A stretch of 64,000 nt of DNA, from positions 1 to 64,000 of the forward strand of contig JAFXAK010000031.1 in assembly GCA_017517135.1 (NCBI GenBank), given 5' to 3'. The notes below the pieces were generated by a model, which ran no database searches, was not told the DNA's origin, and saw only the letters and a program-made list of their open reading frames with translations. Positions within the stretch are counted from its first letter, which is position 1; each line of letters begins with the position of its first letter. Of this stretch, positions 41,242 to 50,070 are shown piece by piece. This DNA comes from Clostridia bacterium. GTDB lineage: Bacteria; Bacillota; Clostridia; Oscillospirales; Acutalibacteraceae. The position numbers and the translations under genes were made by a program.

Positions 41242-43354
41242 CTCAAAAAACACCTTTCTTACAGCTGCAGTAACGCATAATCCCGTTCTGATAGAAGCAA
41301 TAGGTCTGGCTCCCATACTTGCCGTGGCTGTTTCGGCAAAAAGTGCTCTGCTTTTATCATTGCTTACAGCTTGTTCACTTTTTATAACAACAACACTTAC
41401 CTGCACCGTACTCAAGAAATTCCCCAACTATATAAGGATGCCTTTTTATCTGCTTATCGGTACGCTGATAACAGTATCTGCAATGTGGTCAGCACAGAAA
41501 TTCTTTCCTGAATTTTATGTGGAATTGGGATTATTTCTTCCCCTTACGGCGGTAAGCTCACTTATTGCGCTTCATTGCGAACGCTTTGCACTCACAGCCG
41601 ATATTAAAGAAACAATGATACACGCCTGCGGAACATCGGCAGGCTATTTTGCCGTTACTCTTATTACGGGAATAGTCCGCGAAATCCTCTCTCAGGCATC
41701 CGTATTTGATATAAAGCTCAACATAAGCCGTGTTTCGGACGGCTTTGCTCTCCCATTCTTTGCTTTCGTTATTTTCGGCTTTATGGCTGCAATACTCAAA
41801 GCAAGGCTCGGAGTTAAATATGAAAACGAAAATGCAGAAAAAGCCTTTATGGAGCACTCTGTTTTGCTTGAGGGTGAAGAGCATATTTCAACACTTGATG
41901 TAATCGCAAAAAAACAAAAAATATACAAAAAAAGAATATCCTGGAGAAATACTATATTACAGGAAAAGTACAAAGCAAAAGAGGAGCAGAGAATAAAAGA
42001 AGCAAACGAAAGAGAAGCACAAAAAAAGCTGCTTGCCGCACAGAAAAAAGAACAGGAAGAACGCATTGCAGCTCAGAAAAAAGAACAGGAAGAACGCATT
42101 TCAGCCCAGAAAAAAGAACAGGAGGAACGCATTGCAGCTCAGCAAAAAGAACAGGAAAAACGGCTTCCCTCCAAAGTGCTGCAAGCTGATTATAAAACCG
42201 AAAAGCGGAAAACAGAACCCCTTGCAAAAGACACGGTATTTTCACAGCTCAGCAATGAAGACATTGAAGAAGAGCTTATAGAAATTGACAAAATTCTCAA
42301 AGAAACTATTTTAGGTAAAAACAATACAGCACCGGAGCTGTTGCATATACAGGAATCAAAAATATATCAGGAGCAAAAAGAAGCAAAGCGAATAGAGGAA
42401 GAAAAGCAGCAGGCCCTTGCGGCAGAAAAACTCCGTCTTGAACAAGAGCAAAAGGAAAAGAAAAGGGCCGAAGAGCTTGAAAAGCGCAGACTTGAACTTG
42501 AACTCAGAGAAAAGCAGAAGGCTCAGGATGAAGAGCGCAAAAGACTTGAACTCGAACGCAGGGAAAAGCAGCTTGCCCGCGAAAAAGAAATGCAAAGACT
42601 TGAGCGTGAGCTCAGAGAAAAACAGAAAGCCGAAGCTCTTGAAAGACGCAGGCTTGAGCTTGAACGCAAGGAAAGACAGAGAGCTGAAGAGCTTGAAAGA
42701 CAAAGACTTGAGAATGAGCGCAAGGAAAAACAGAGAGCAGAAGAGCTTGAAAAGCGCAGACTTGAAAAGGAAGCCAAAGAAAAGCAGAAAGCCCGTGAGC
42801 TTGAAGAACAAAGACTTGCACTTGAAGCTAAAAAGGCTCAGGAGCTTGAAAAGCAGAGACTTGAAAATGAAGCTAAAGAAAAGCAGAAAGCTGAAGCTCT
42901 TGAAAAGCAAAGGCTTGAGGCAGAACGCAAGAGAGTTGAAGCCTTTGAAAAACGCCGCCTGATTCAGGAGGAGAAAGAAAAGAAGAAGCTGCTTGAAGTT
43001 GAGAAGCTTCGTGCAAAGAAAGAAGAACAAAAAACAAAGAAAGACTCAAAGAACAGGGAAAAGCTGCGCAGAAAAGCTATGACAGCGGATGAGAGAATTC
43101 GTGAAAAGGCTCTGGCTGACGAAGAAAAGCGCAGGAAGAAGATTGCGAAAAACGCAGAAAATTCCGAGGAAATACTTGAAAAATTCAACAAGGATGCCGA
43201 GGCTGCAAAGAAAGCGGCTCAGAAGAAGAACACAGACTACTTCGGTCTCGGTTTTACTCCCGACGGAATGGAAAAAGAGGTTCTTAAAGCCGAAAAATCA
43301 AATCCGTTCATAATGCCTTTGAGCGACACACCGAAAAAGGAGGTTAAGAAATAA
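41222..43354 (+). CDS. rnfE: RnfE-like subunit fused to a ~480-aa coiled coil
   Basis: A 710-aa protein. Residues ~1-213 are an RnfE/NqrD-type domain ('THNPVLIEAIGLAPILAV' at about 18-35). The cysteines that hold the [2Fe-2S] cluster in active members (in Gly-Leu-Cys-Pro and Asn-Cys-Ala) are replaced, reading Gly-Leu-Ala-Pro and Val-Ser-Ser. Residues ~240-680 are an almost unbroken Glu/Lys/Arg/Gln-rich helix with repeats such as 'KKEQEERIAAQ' and 'ELEKRRLELELREKQ'. Normal RnfE ends near residue 200-230. The coiled coil would lie in the cytosol. AAAGGAG precedes the ATG, which overlaps rnfD by 20 bp. Confidence 0.8.
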   Translation: MNNKSPDSKNTFLTAAVTHNPVLIEAIGLAPILAVAVSAKSALLLSLLTACSLFITTTLTCTVLKKFPNYIRMPFYLLIGTLITVSAMWSAQKFFPEFYVELGLFLPLTAVSSLIALHCERFALTADIKETMIHACGTSAGYFAVTLITGIVREILSQASVFDIKLNISRVSDGFALPFFAFVIFGFMAAILKARLGVKYENENAEKAFMEHSVLLEGEEHISTLDVIAKKQKIYKKRISWRNTILQEKYKAKEEQRIKEANEREAQKKLLAAQKKEQEERIAAQKKEQEERISAQKKEQEERIAAQQKEQEKRLPSKVLQADYKTEKRKTEPLAKDTVFSQLSNEDIEEELIEIDKILKETILGKNNTAPELLHIQESKIYQEQKEAKRIEEEKQQALAAEKLRLEQEQKEKKRAEELEKRRLELELREKQKAQDEERKRLELERREKQLAREKEMQRLERELREKQKAEALERRRLELERKERQRAEELERQRLENERKEKQRAEELEKRRLEKEAKEKQKARELEEQRLALEAKKAQELEKQRLENEAKEKQKAEALEKQRLEAERKRVEAFEKRRLIQEEKEKKKLLEVEKLRAKKEEQKTKKDSKNREKLRRKAMTADERIREKALADEEKRRKKIAKNAENSEEILEKFNKDAEAAKKAAQKKNTDYFGLGFTPDGMEKEVLKAEKSNPFIMPLSDTPKKEVKK

Positions 43355-43948
43355 ATGAAAACATATATTTTTGACCTTTTAACCGCTGCTCTCTTTACGG
43401 GACTTTTTCAGAATGTTATTTTTACAGGCGGCTTCGGTGCAACGGAAAGTATACGAATGGCGGCAAAGCCCAACAATCTGTTCAAATCCGCAATATTTGT
43501 AACCTACTTTTCCGTCAGCGTTGCCGTAATATGCAGATGCATTGATTTTATCCCCGCCGTCAGAAATACAGGTACAATAGTACATGCATTGATTTTTGCA
43601 TTTGTACTGTTCTGTGTTTATATGCTGACACTCGAATTTTCACTTCTGATAAGATGCACCCCCGTAACAAAGAGAAGACTGAGTGTCTGTGCGCTTAACT
43701 CTCTTGTTCTTTCACTCCCCTATATATCATATAAATCCGCTTTTACCCTGCCCGAAACTCTGGGTGCGGCAATAGGTGCGAGTACCGCATATGTGCTGGC
43801 AATATGGCTTTTGCACGCAGGGATGCAAAGACTTCACGAAAACGAAAGCATCCCCGAGGTTTTCAAGGGTAACGGTGCATTGTTTATGTATACGGCAATA
43901 CTCTCCCTTGCCTTTACAGGCATCTCGGGAAAAGCAATTTCTTTATAA
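43355..43948 (+). CDS. rnfA: RnfA-like membrane subunit, cluster cysteines lost
   Basis: A 197-aa protein, the normal length, with six helices. 'NESIPEVFKGNGALFMYTAILSLAFTGISG' (two blocks: ESIPEVFKGNGALFM and AILSLAFTGISG) is the conserved RnfA C-terminal region. The usual 'FLGLCP' and 'TTNCA' cysteine sites are replaced by 'GGFGATES' and 'SVCALNSL', in which no Cys occupies the expected place. An AAGGAGG ribosome binding site is placed at the end of the previous gene. Together with the D and E subunits it could form a membrane complex without electron transfer. Confidence 0.75.
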   Translation: MKTYIFDLLTAALFTGLFQNVIFTGGFGATESIRMAAKPNNLFKSAIFVTYFSVSVAVICRCIDFIPAVRNTGTIVHALIFAFVLFCVYMLTLEFSLLIRCTPVTKRRLSVCALNSLVLSLPYISYKSAFTLPETLGAAIGASTAYVLAIWLLHAGMQRLHENESIPEVFKGNGALFMYTAILSLAFTGISGKAISL

Positions 43949-43959
43949 AAGGTAGCAAA

Positions 43960-45297
43960 ATGAAGCATAAAAAGAAACAAATCAAAAATTCCGCAAATTC
44001 TGCGGAAAGTATACGCCAATGGCGGAAAAACTTTATATTCAACAGACGCTCTGCGCTGAGAGAACAGAAAAAAAGCGAAATAGAACAGGAAAAGGCTGAA
44101 ATTTTTGAAAAAAGAAGGCAATCCGCTTCAGACAAAAAAGCACCCCTGACAGTAAAAACAAAAAGCTTTTACCGCTTTTCAAAGGATTTTCCGAACAATG
44201 TAGACGATAAGGGCTTCAGAGAAAACGATATTATCAGCAAAAAGCGAAAAAAAGCAATCGTCTGGGGCACCGTTGCCGCCTGTATATTGACATTCTGCTT
44301 TGCATTTACTCTTTCAAGAACGGGAATTGAGCTGTCTATGAAAGAGCCGTCAACAAATCCCCCCGTAACCGAAAGCACTCAGAATACCGCCACTTTTTCG
44401 GCATACCGCTTCACTTTTGAGGAGCTGTATGAGGGCGACACGGAAAAAATGACAGCTACGCTGAAAAGCACAGGCTGTGATACAGCTGTTTTTGAATACA
44501 AAACGGAACACGGATATGTTATTTTTCCGAGCAAAACCGTAATCGGAGCCTCGGCTAACAAGCGGCTGTCTTCTGCCGTTGAAACAGTACAGACATTAAG
44601 CGAAGGGGGAATAAAAACCGCAGCCTACATCAGCTGCTTCAAAGACAGCGTTGCCGCTGTTGCAGATCTGACCTACTCTGTCAGACAAACCTCAGCCGAG
44701 GGCGGCACCTGGCGTGACAACTCTGATAACGGCTGGCTCAATCCCTTTTCACAGAACACAACCGACTACATCCTTACGCTTGTAAAAGAAGCAGCCGAAG
44801 CAGGCTTTGATTATATTCTTCTTGATAATGTGTGCTTTTCAACCGATGCGGGAAATGCAAAGGCATACTATACCGATGAAAGCACCTCAAAATATGACAG
44901 AAATACCGTCTTGCAGGTATTCGTAACCGAGTGCCGGAAGAAAGCAGAAAAAAGCAAGGTAATTGTTATGTGCGATATAAGCGCATATAATTCAAAGGCA
45001 GTTTCCGACGGTAAATACGGCGGAAATATGCTCTCACTCCCTGCTAAAAATCTTGCTGTTGATTTAAGACTTTCAAGACAGGCAAAAACAGTAAAAATCG
45101 GCAGTAACGAATTCTCCCTTATAAAAGAGCTGCCCTATGTTTTTGTGCTTGAAGCGTGCGAGTATGCAGCTCAGGAGTTAACGGCAGTTGAAAGCTCTGT
45201 ACAGGAGGCTTTTGTTGTTCTGGAAAACTCAGATTCACTCAGCGACCAGATATCCGCTGCAAAATTCGGCGGATTTACCAACATAATTATCTGGTAG
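43960..45297 (+). CDS. Membrane-anchored DUF4015 glycoside-hydrolase-like protein
   Basis: A 445-aa protein. It has a ~90-aa basic cytosolic segment, one membrane helix ('KKAIVWGTVAACILTFCFAF', about 91-110), then an extracellular TIM-barrel-like domain from about 145. 'GWLNPFSQNTTDYILTLVKEAAEAGFDYILLDNVCF' (blocks WLNPFSQNTTDYI and EAGFDYILLDNVCF) fits DUF4015, a putative glycoside hydrolase family. It starts 12 bp after rnfA, so it is co-transcribed with the Rnf-like genes. This suggests that the complex is linked to the cell envelope rather than to energy metabolism. Confidence 0.75.
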   Translation: MKHKKKQIKNSANSAESIRQWRKNFIFNRRSALREQKKSEIEQEKAEIFEKRRQSASDKKAPLTVKTKSFYRFSKDFPNNVDDKGFRENDIISKKRKKAIVWGTVAACILTFCFAFTLSRTGIELSMKEPSTNPPVTESTQNTATFSAYRFTFEELYEGDTEKMTATLKSTGCDTAVFEYKTEHGYVIFPSKTVIGASANKRLSSAVETVQTLSEGGIKTAAYISCFKDSVAAVADLTYSVRQTSAEGGTWRDNSDNGWLNPFSQNTTDYILTLVKEAAEAGFDYILLDNVCFSTDAGNAKAYYTDESTSKYDRNTVLQVFVTECRKKAEKSKVIVMCDISAYNSKAVSDGKYGGNMLSLPAKNLAVDLRLSRQAKTVKIGSNEFSLIKELPYVFVLEACEYAAQELTAVESSVQEAFVVLENSDSLSDQISAAKFGGFTNIIIW

Positions 45298-45408
45298 AAA
45301 ATGTATATATATTTTATACAAAAAACAGTCTCCCGATTTAACATATCTGTTCATTGAAAAACTCAACTCAGTTATGTTAAAATCAACACAAAGGGAGGTT
45401 GTTTTTTT

Positions 45409-48400
45409 ATGCTTTACAAAAAAAATATTGCCGAAAAATTAAACGATGAGCTGTTCTTAAATCCTACGAGTGAATACAGAGGCACTCCGTTCTGGGCGTG
45501 GAACAGCTATCTTACAAAGGAAGAGCTTTGCCGTCAGATTGATGTTTTCAAAGAAATGGGCTTGGGCGGCTTCCATATGCATGTAAGAACAGGTCTTGAA
45601 AATGAATATCTCAGCGAAGAATTTATGGGACTTGTCAAGACTTGTATAGACAAAGCAAAGGAAAATGAAATGCTCGCGTGGGCATATGACGAGGACCGCT
45701 GGCCCTCAGGTGCAGCAGGCGGACTTGTCACAAAGGACGAAAAATACCGCGGTCGCTGTCTGCTTTTCACCCCCTTTAAGGAAAAGGAAGCATATATGAC
45801 TCTCGATTCAAGAGCAGAGGGCGGCAGAAGCGGCAAGGGAAAGCTTCTTGCCTGCTACGATATCGTGCTCGACGAAAACGGCTGTCTCAAAGAGTACTCA
45901 CTCATAGACGAAAACGAAGAAGCAAAGGGCACAAAATGGTATGCCTTCCTTGAAATAAACACTTCTTCAAGCTGGTACAACAATCAGACTTATCTTGACA
46001 CCCTCAACAAGGAAGCCGTTGAACGCTTCGTAGAGGTAACACACGAAACCTACAAAAAGTATTGTTCCGAGGATTTCGGCGAAACTCTGCCCGCCATCTT
46101 TACGGACGAGCCGCAGTTTATAAGAAAACAGGTGCTCGAAAACTCCTTTGATAAAATGGATGTTGCAATGCCCTGGACAGACTCAATTCCCGCAAGCTAT
46201 GAGGCGCGTTTCGGCGCAGATATCTTTGCAACTCTCCCCGAGGTTTTCTGGGATCTTCCCGACGGTAAAATTTCGCTGCACCGCTACCGCTATCACGACC
46301 ATATCTCCGAGGTATTTGCCTCAAGCTTTGCAGATACTATAGGCTCCTGGTGCAGAGAAAACGGTATTGCACTCACGGGACATATGATGGAGGAGCCCAC
46401 TCTTCATTCACAGACAGCCGCTATAGGCGATGCAATGCGCTCTTACAGAGGCTTCGACTTGCCCGGTATTGACTTACTTTGCAATTCTCACGAATTCACA
46501 ACCGCAAAGCAGGCACAGTCTGCCGCACATCAGTTCGGCTATGAGGGTGTACTCTCCGAGCTTTACGGTGTAACGGGCTGGGATGCGGACTTCAGAACAT
46601 ATAAGCATCAGGGCGACTGGCAGGCAGCTTTGGGCATAACCGTAAGAGTACCGCATCTTTCTTGGTATGCTATGGGCGGAGAAGCAAAACGAGATTATCC
46701 CGCATCAATCCACTATCAGTCCGCGTGGTACAAGGACTATAAAAAGGTGGAAGACCACTTTGCAAGAGTAAATACCGCTATGACAAGAGGTAAGCCCGTT
46801 GTAAAGGTGGGGGTTATTCATCCTGTTGAGTCCTTCTGGCTTCACTGGGGACCGAATGACAAATCTGCAGTATACAGAGAAAGCCTTGACGAAAATTTCT
46901 TATCTCTCACCTCATGGCTTCTTGAGGGCAGCGTTGACTTTGACTTTATCTGCGAATCTCTCCTTCCCTCGCAATGCAAAAACGGTACATCTCCTCTCAA
47001 GGTCGGCAAAATGGAATACGATACAATTCTTGTGCCTGCCTGTGAAACACTCAGAAGCACAACTGTTGAAAGGCTTGAAGCCTTTGCAAAAAGCGGCGGT
47101 AAGCTTATTTTTGCAGGTGCCGCTCCCACTCTTGTTGACGCTCAGGAAAACAATGCGGCAGCCGTGCTTTATAATGAAAGCATCGCGGTTGATTTCACAA
47201 GAGCCGCTATACTCAATGCCCTTGAGGATAGCCGTACCGTTACTCTGCGTTACGATAACGGCAGACTTTGCGACAAGCTTTTTTATCAGTTAAGACAAGA
47301 CACTGACTGCAAATGGCTTTTCCTTGCCTTCAACAAAGAGCCCTATAACAAAGACCTTATCCGTGAGGACGATATAGTTATCACCGTAAAGGGTATATAT
47401 TCTCCAGTAAAATATGACACATATTCGGGAGAAATCACCCCCGTCAGTTCCTTCTACCGTGACGGAAACACTCTTATCCCCGTGCGTATGTGGGGCTACG
47501 ATTCACTTCTGTTAAGACTTGACGACGGTGAATGTGATATTGAATACACTCCCAAGGACTATCCCTTTGAGGATTTCACAAGAATCAAGGGAGCAGTAAA
47601 TTATAAGTTACACGAAGAGAATGTACTTCTGCTCGATATGGCTGAGCATAAGCTTGACTTTGAAGCCGATTTCTCCGAAAGAGAGGAAATACTCAGGCTC
47701 GACAATATCTGCCGCGAAAAGCTCGGTATTATCGCAAGAGGCGGCGGTGTATGTCAGCCCTGGGCATTGGGTGCTAAAAAGCTCGATAACAAGGTAACTC
47801 TTAAATTCACAATAGAAAGCGAAATTGAATATAAGGGTGCTCTTCTCGCTCTCGAGGATGCTTCGAGTGCCGAAATCACATTTAACGGTAAAGCCGTTTC
47901 AAACGAAGCTCTCGGCTTCTATACGGACATTTCAATTTCAAAGGTAGCCTTACCCGACATTAAGAAGGGTGAAAATACACTTCTTGTGACTCTTCCCTTC
48001 GGTGAAAGAGCAGGACTTGAGAATATGTTTATCCTCGGCAATTTCGGTGTCAGTGTTGTCGGAGATACCTCCAAAATTACCGCATTACCCGAAAAGCTGT
48101 ATTTCGGTGACATAACAAGACAGGGACTTCCCTTCTACGGCGGCAAGCTTACATATTCATTCACCTGCAATACAGATACGGGAAATTTAAGCATCTGCAC
48201 ATCGTACTACAAGGGTGCTGTTGTGAATGTAAGCTGTGACGGTGAAGAAAAGGGCAGTATTATTTATCCGCCGTACACACTCGAAATGGATTCTCTCTCA
48301 AAGGGCGAACATTCAATAGACCTCACACTCTCTCTGCACAGATACAACACCTTCGGTCCTTTACATCTTGTTGACGAGCACAGAAGCTGGCACGGTCCCG

Positions 48401-48492
48401 ATGCGTGGAGAACAACAGAGGAAGACTGGAGCTATGAATATATATTCAGAAAAACAGGTATACTGAAAGCTCCCGAAATTTACACAAAATAA
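45409..48492 (+). CDS. GH106-like glycoside hydrolase (rhamnosidase type)
   Basis: A 1027-aa protein. The N-terminal 'GTPFWAWNSYLTKEELCRQIDVFKEMGLGGFHMHVRTGL' region (blocks FWAWNSYLTKEEL and MGLGGFHMHVRTGL) and 'WAYDEDRWPSGAAGG' are typical of the GH106 alpha-L-rhamnosidase type and related unclassified families. The C-terminal part has beta-sandwich domains and ends in 'LSKGEHSIDLTLSLHRYNTFGPLH'. There is no signal peptide, so it probably acts on imported oligosaccharides in the cytosol. An AAAGGGAGG ribosome binding site precedes the ATG. The true substrate is uncertain. Confidence 0.8.
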   Translation: MLYKKNIAEKLNDELFLNPTSEYRGTPFWAWNSYLTKEELCRQIDVFKEMGLGGFHMHVRTGLENEYLSEEFMGLVKTCIDKAKENEMLAWAYDEDRWPSGAAGGLVTKDEKYRGRCLLFTPFKEKEAYMTLDSRAEGGRSGKGKLLACYDIVLDENGCLKEYSLIDENEEAKGTKWYAFLEINTSSSWYNNQTYLDTLNKEAVERFVEVTHETYKKYCSEDFGETLPAIFTDEPQFIRKQVLENSFDKMDVAMPWTDSIPASYEARFGADIFATLPEVFWDLPDGKISLHRYRYHDHISEVFASSFADTIGSWCRENGIALTGHMMEEPTLHSQTAAIGDAMRSYRGFDLPGIDLLCNSHEFTTAKQAQSAAHQFGYEGVLSELYGVTGWDADFRTYKHQGDWQAALGITVRVPHLSWYAMGGEAKRDYPASIHYQSAWYKDYKKVEDHFARVNTAMTRGKPVVKVGVIHPVESFWLHWGPNDKSAVYRESLDENFLSLTSWLLEGSVDFDFICESLLPSQCKNGTSPLKVGKMEYDTILVPACETLRSTTVERLEAFAKSGGKLIFAGAAPTLVDAQENNAAAVLYNESIAVDFTRAAILNALEDSRTVTLRYDNGRLCDKLFYQLRQDTDCKWLFLAFNKEPYNKDLIREDDIVITVKGIYSPVKYDTYSGEITPVSSFYRDGNTLIPVRMWGYDSLLLRLDDGECDIEYTPKDYPFEDFTRIKGAVNYKLHEENVLLLDMAEHKLDFEADFSEREEILRLDNICREKLGIIARGGGVCQPWALGAKKLDNKVTLKFTIESEIEYKGALLALEDASSAEITFNGKAVSNEALGFYTDISISKVALPDIKKGENTLLVTLPFGERAGLENMFILGNFGVSVVGDTSKITALPEKLYFGDITRQGLPFYGGKLTYSFTCNTDTGNLSICTSYYKGAVVNVSCDGEEKGSIIYPPYTLEMDSLSKGEHSIDLTLSLHRYNTFGPLHLVDEHRSWHGPDAWRTTEEDWSYEYIFRKTGILKAPEIYTK

Positions 48493-48531
48493 ATTTTTTT
48501 CTGCGACTTATTAAGACATACTTTTCAACTA

Positions 48532-48568
48532 ATATCCGCTATCATATCGGTAGCGGATATTTAATTTT
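48532..48568 (+). terminator. Intrinsic terminator
   Basis: ATATCCGCTA (48532-48541) pairs with TAGCGGATAT (48551-48560), followed by TTAATTTT. It ends the glycosidase transcript before the spoIIA operon. Confidence 0.75.
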
Positions 48569-48589
48569 AAAGAAAAAGAAGTGAACACT

Positions 48590-48895
48590 ATGCCCGTTTT
48601 GATAAAATCTCTCAACAAGGAATTTACCGCATTTCTTTCAGGTGAAATAGACCATCATTCCGCCCCGAGAATCAGAGAAAAGATTGATTCTCACTTAAAC
48701 AGAGAAAAGCCCGAAAGGCTTATTCTTGATTTCTCGGGAGTTTCGTTTATGGACTCCTCGGGCGTGGGACTTGTGATGGGACGCTACAAAAATGCTCTGC
48801 AGTTGAACTGCTCAACTTGTGTGTGCGGTTTAAGGGAAAGAGATTTAAGGATAATGAAAATGTCAGGACTCGAAAAACTTGTGGAATTCAGGTGA
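48590..48895 (+). CDS. spoIIAA: Anti-sigma-F factor antagonist SpoIIAA
   Basis: A 101-aa STAS-domain protein. 'LILDFSGVSFMDSSGVGLVMGRYK' (blocks LILDFSGVSFMDSSG and VGLVMGRYK) holds the phosphorylatable Ser of the Asp-Ser-Ser-Gly motif. It controls release of sigma F in the forespore. The ATG at 48590 is chosen; a GTG at 48581 is an in-frame alternative. It is the first gene of the spoIIA operon, separated by 6 bp from spoIIAB. Confidence 0.93.
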   Translation: MPVLIKSLNKEFTAFLSGEIDHHSAPRIREKIDSHLNREKPERLILDFSGVSFMDSSGVGLVMGRYKNALQLNCSTCVCGLRERDLRIMKMSGLEKLVEFR

Positions 48896-48901
48896 AAAAT
48901 A

Positions 48902-49333
48902 ATGAAAAAGATAACAAACAGCTTCAAAATGGCTCTTCCCTCAAAATCAATAAACGAAAGCTTCTCAAGAGTGGTGTGTGCCGCATTTGTATCTCTGGCA
49001 GATCCCACCGTTGAAGAAATAAGCGATATTAAAACCGCCGTAAGCGAGGCGGTAACAAACTGCATTGTTCATGCATACGAAGAAAAAAACGGCATTATTT
49101 ACATAAGCGCAGACCTGTTTGACGATAATACCGTAAGAATAAAAATCCGTGATAAGGGTGTTGGTATTCCCGACATACCAAAGGCTCTCACTCCCCTTTT
49201 CACAACGGCAGGCGATGACCGTTCAGGGCTCGGCTTCACCGTTATGGAAAGCTTCACGGATAAGCTTACGGTAAAGTCCGTCCCCGAAAAGGGAACAACG
49301 GTAACGCTTGTGAAAAAACTGCACAGGAAGTAA
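48902..49333 (+). CDS. spoIIAB: Anti-sigma-F factor SpoIIAB
   Basis: A 143-aa GHKL-family serine kinase and sigma-F inhibitor. The N-box 'AVSEAVTNCIVHAYE' (about 47-61), the G1-like 'DKGVGIPD' and the 'SGLGFTVMESFTD' lid/G2 region are all present. It binds sigma F and phosphorylates SpoIIAA. It is followed by sigF after 5 bp. Confidence 0.95.
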   Translation: MKKITNSFKMALPSKSINESFSRVVCAAFVSLADPTVEEISDIKTAVSEAVTNCIVHAYEEKNGIIYISADLFDDNTVRIKIRDKGVGIPDIPKALTPLFTTAGDDRSGLGFTVMESFTDKLTVKSVPEKGTTVTLVKKLHRK

Positions 49334-49338
49334 TCCGC

Positions 49339-49995
49339 ATGAACATCTGCGAAACCGAAAATTCACTTATAACAGAAAATATGGGGCTTGTGCACGCCTG
49401 CGCAAACCGATTCAGAGGCAGAGGTATTGAATATGAAGACCTTTTTCAGGCAGGCTGTGTGGGACTTGTCAAGGCGGCGGCAGGCTTTGACAAGGACAGA
49501 GGCTTTCAGTTTTCAACCTATGCCGTTCCTGCAATTTTAGGAGAAATACGCCGTATTTTCCGCGACGGCGGAACAGTAAAAATCGGCAGAGCGGCAAAGG
49601 AAAAGGCAAGAGAGCTGATGGCTGTCAGAGATGAGCTGTCGGCTTTGCTTGACCGTGAGCCTACAGTCAATGAGCTTGCCGAAAAATGCAATATGGACCC
49701 CGCTGAGGCGGGTGCACTTTTAAGTGCTTCACTTCCCATAATTTCTCTCACAAATGAGGAGGGAGAAAATCAGACCGACATCCCCATCCCTGCCCCCGAC
49801 GAAAAGCTGCACGAAAGACTTGATCTGTTTGATGCACTCAAAAAGCTGGATGAAAACGAAAGAATATTGATTGAGCTGAGATATTTCAAGGGACAGACAC
49901 AATGCCGCACAGCCGAGGTGTTAGGCTTATCTCAGGTGCAGGTATCAAGAAAGGAAAAAAGTATATTAAAAAAACTAAAGCTATTGCTGACATAA
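49339..49995 (+). CDS. sigF: RNA polymerase sporulation sigma factor SigF
   Basis: A 218-aa protein. Region 2 is 'YEDLFQAGCVGLVKAAAGFD' and 'FSTYAVPAILGEIRRIFRD', region 3 is 'TVNELAEKCNM', and region 4 is 'RILIELRYFKGQTQCRTAEVLGLSQVQVSRKE' (blocks IELRYFKGQTQ and LGLSQVQVSRKE). This completes the spoIIAA-spoIIAB-sigF operon and shows an organism with a sporulation programme. It is slightly shorter than Bacillus SigF. Confidence 0.95.
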   Translation: MNICETENSLITENMGLVHACANRFRGRGIEYEDLFQAGCVGLVKAAAGFDKDRGFQFSTYAVPAILGEIRRIFRDGGTVKIGRAAKEKARELMAVRDELSALLDREPTVNELAEKCNMDPAEAGALLSASLPIISLTNEEGENQTDIPIPAPDEKLHERLDLFDALKKLDENERILIELRYFKGQTQCRTAEVLGLSQVQVSRKEKSILKKLKLLLT

Positions 49996-50011
49996 AAATT
50001 TGTCCCTTTGA

Positions 50012-50040
50012 TTGACTTTTTGCGATTGCTGTGATACCCT
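50012..50040 (+). promoter_or_regulatory. Putative promoter of the EamA transporter gene
   Basis: -35 TTGACT (50012-50017), a 17-bp spacer and -10 TACCCT (50035-50040). The -35 box is strong and the -10 weak. It lies 30 bp before the start codon. Confidence 0.45.
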
Positions 50041-50070
50041 ATTCTAAGATTTTTTAAGGGGTATTTTTCA

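Noticed and set aside
41962..42180. Possible CRISPR-like array (regular ~33-bp repeats)
   Set aside because: The repeats are coding repeats of 'KKEQEERIAAQ' in the coiled coil, in frame and without spacers.
42356..43191. Long minus-strand frames opposite the RnfE-like gene
   Set aside because: They are mirror products of the Lys/Glu-rich coiled-coil coding strand, which gives Phe/Leu/Ser-rich frames on the other strand. There is no start signal.
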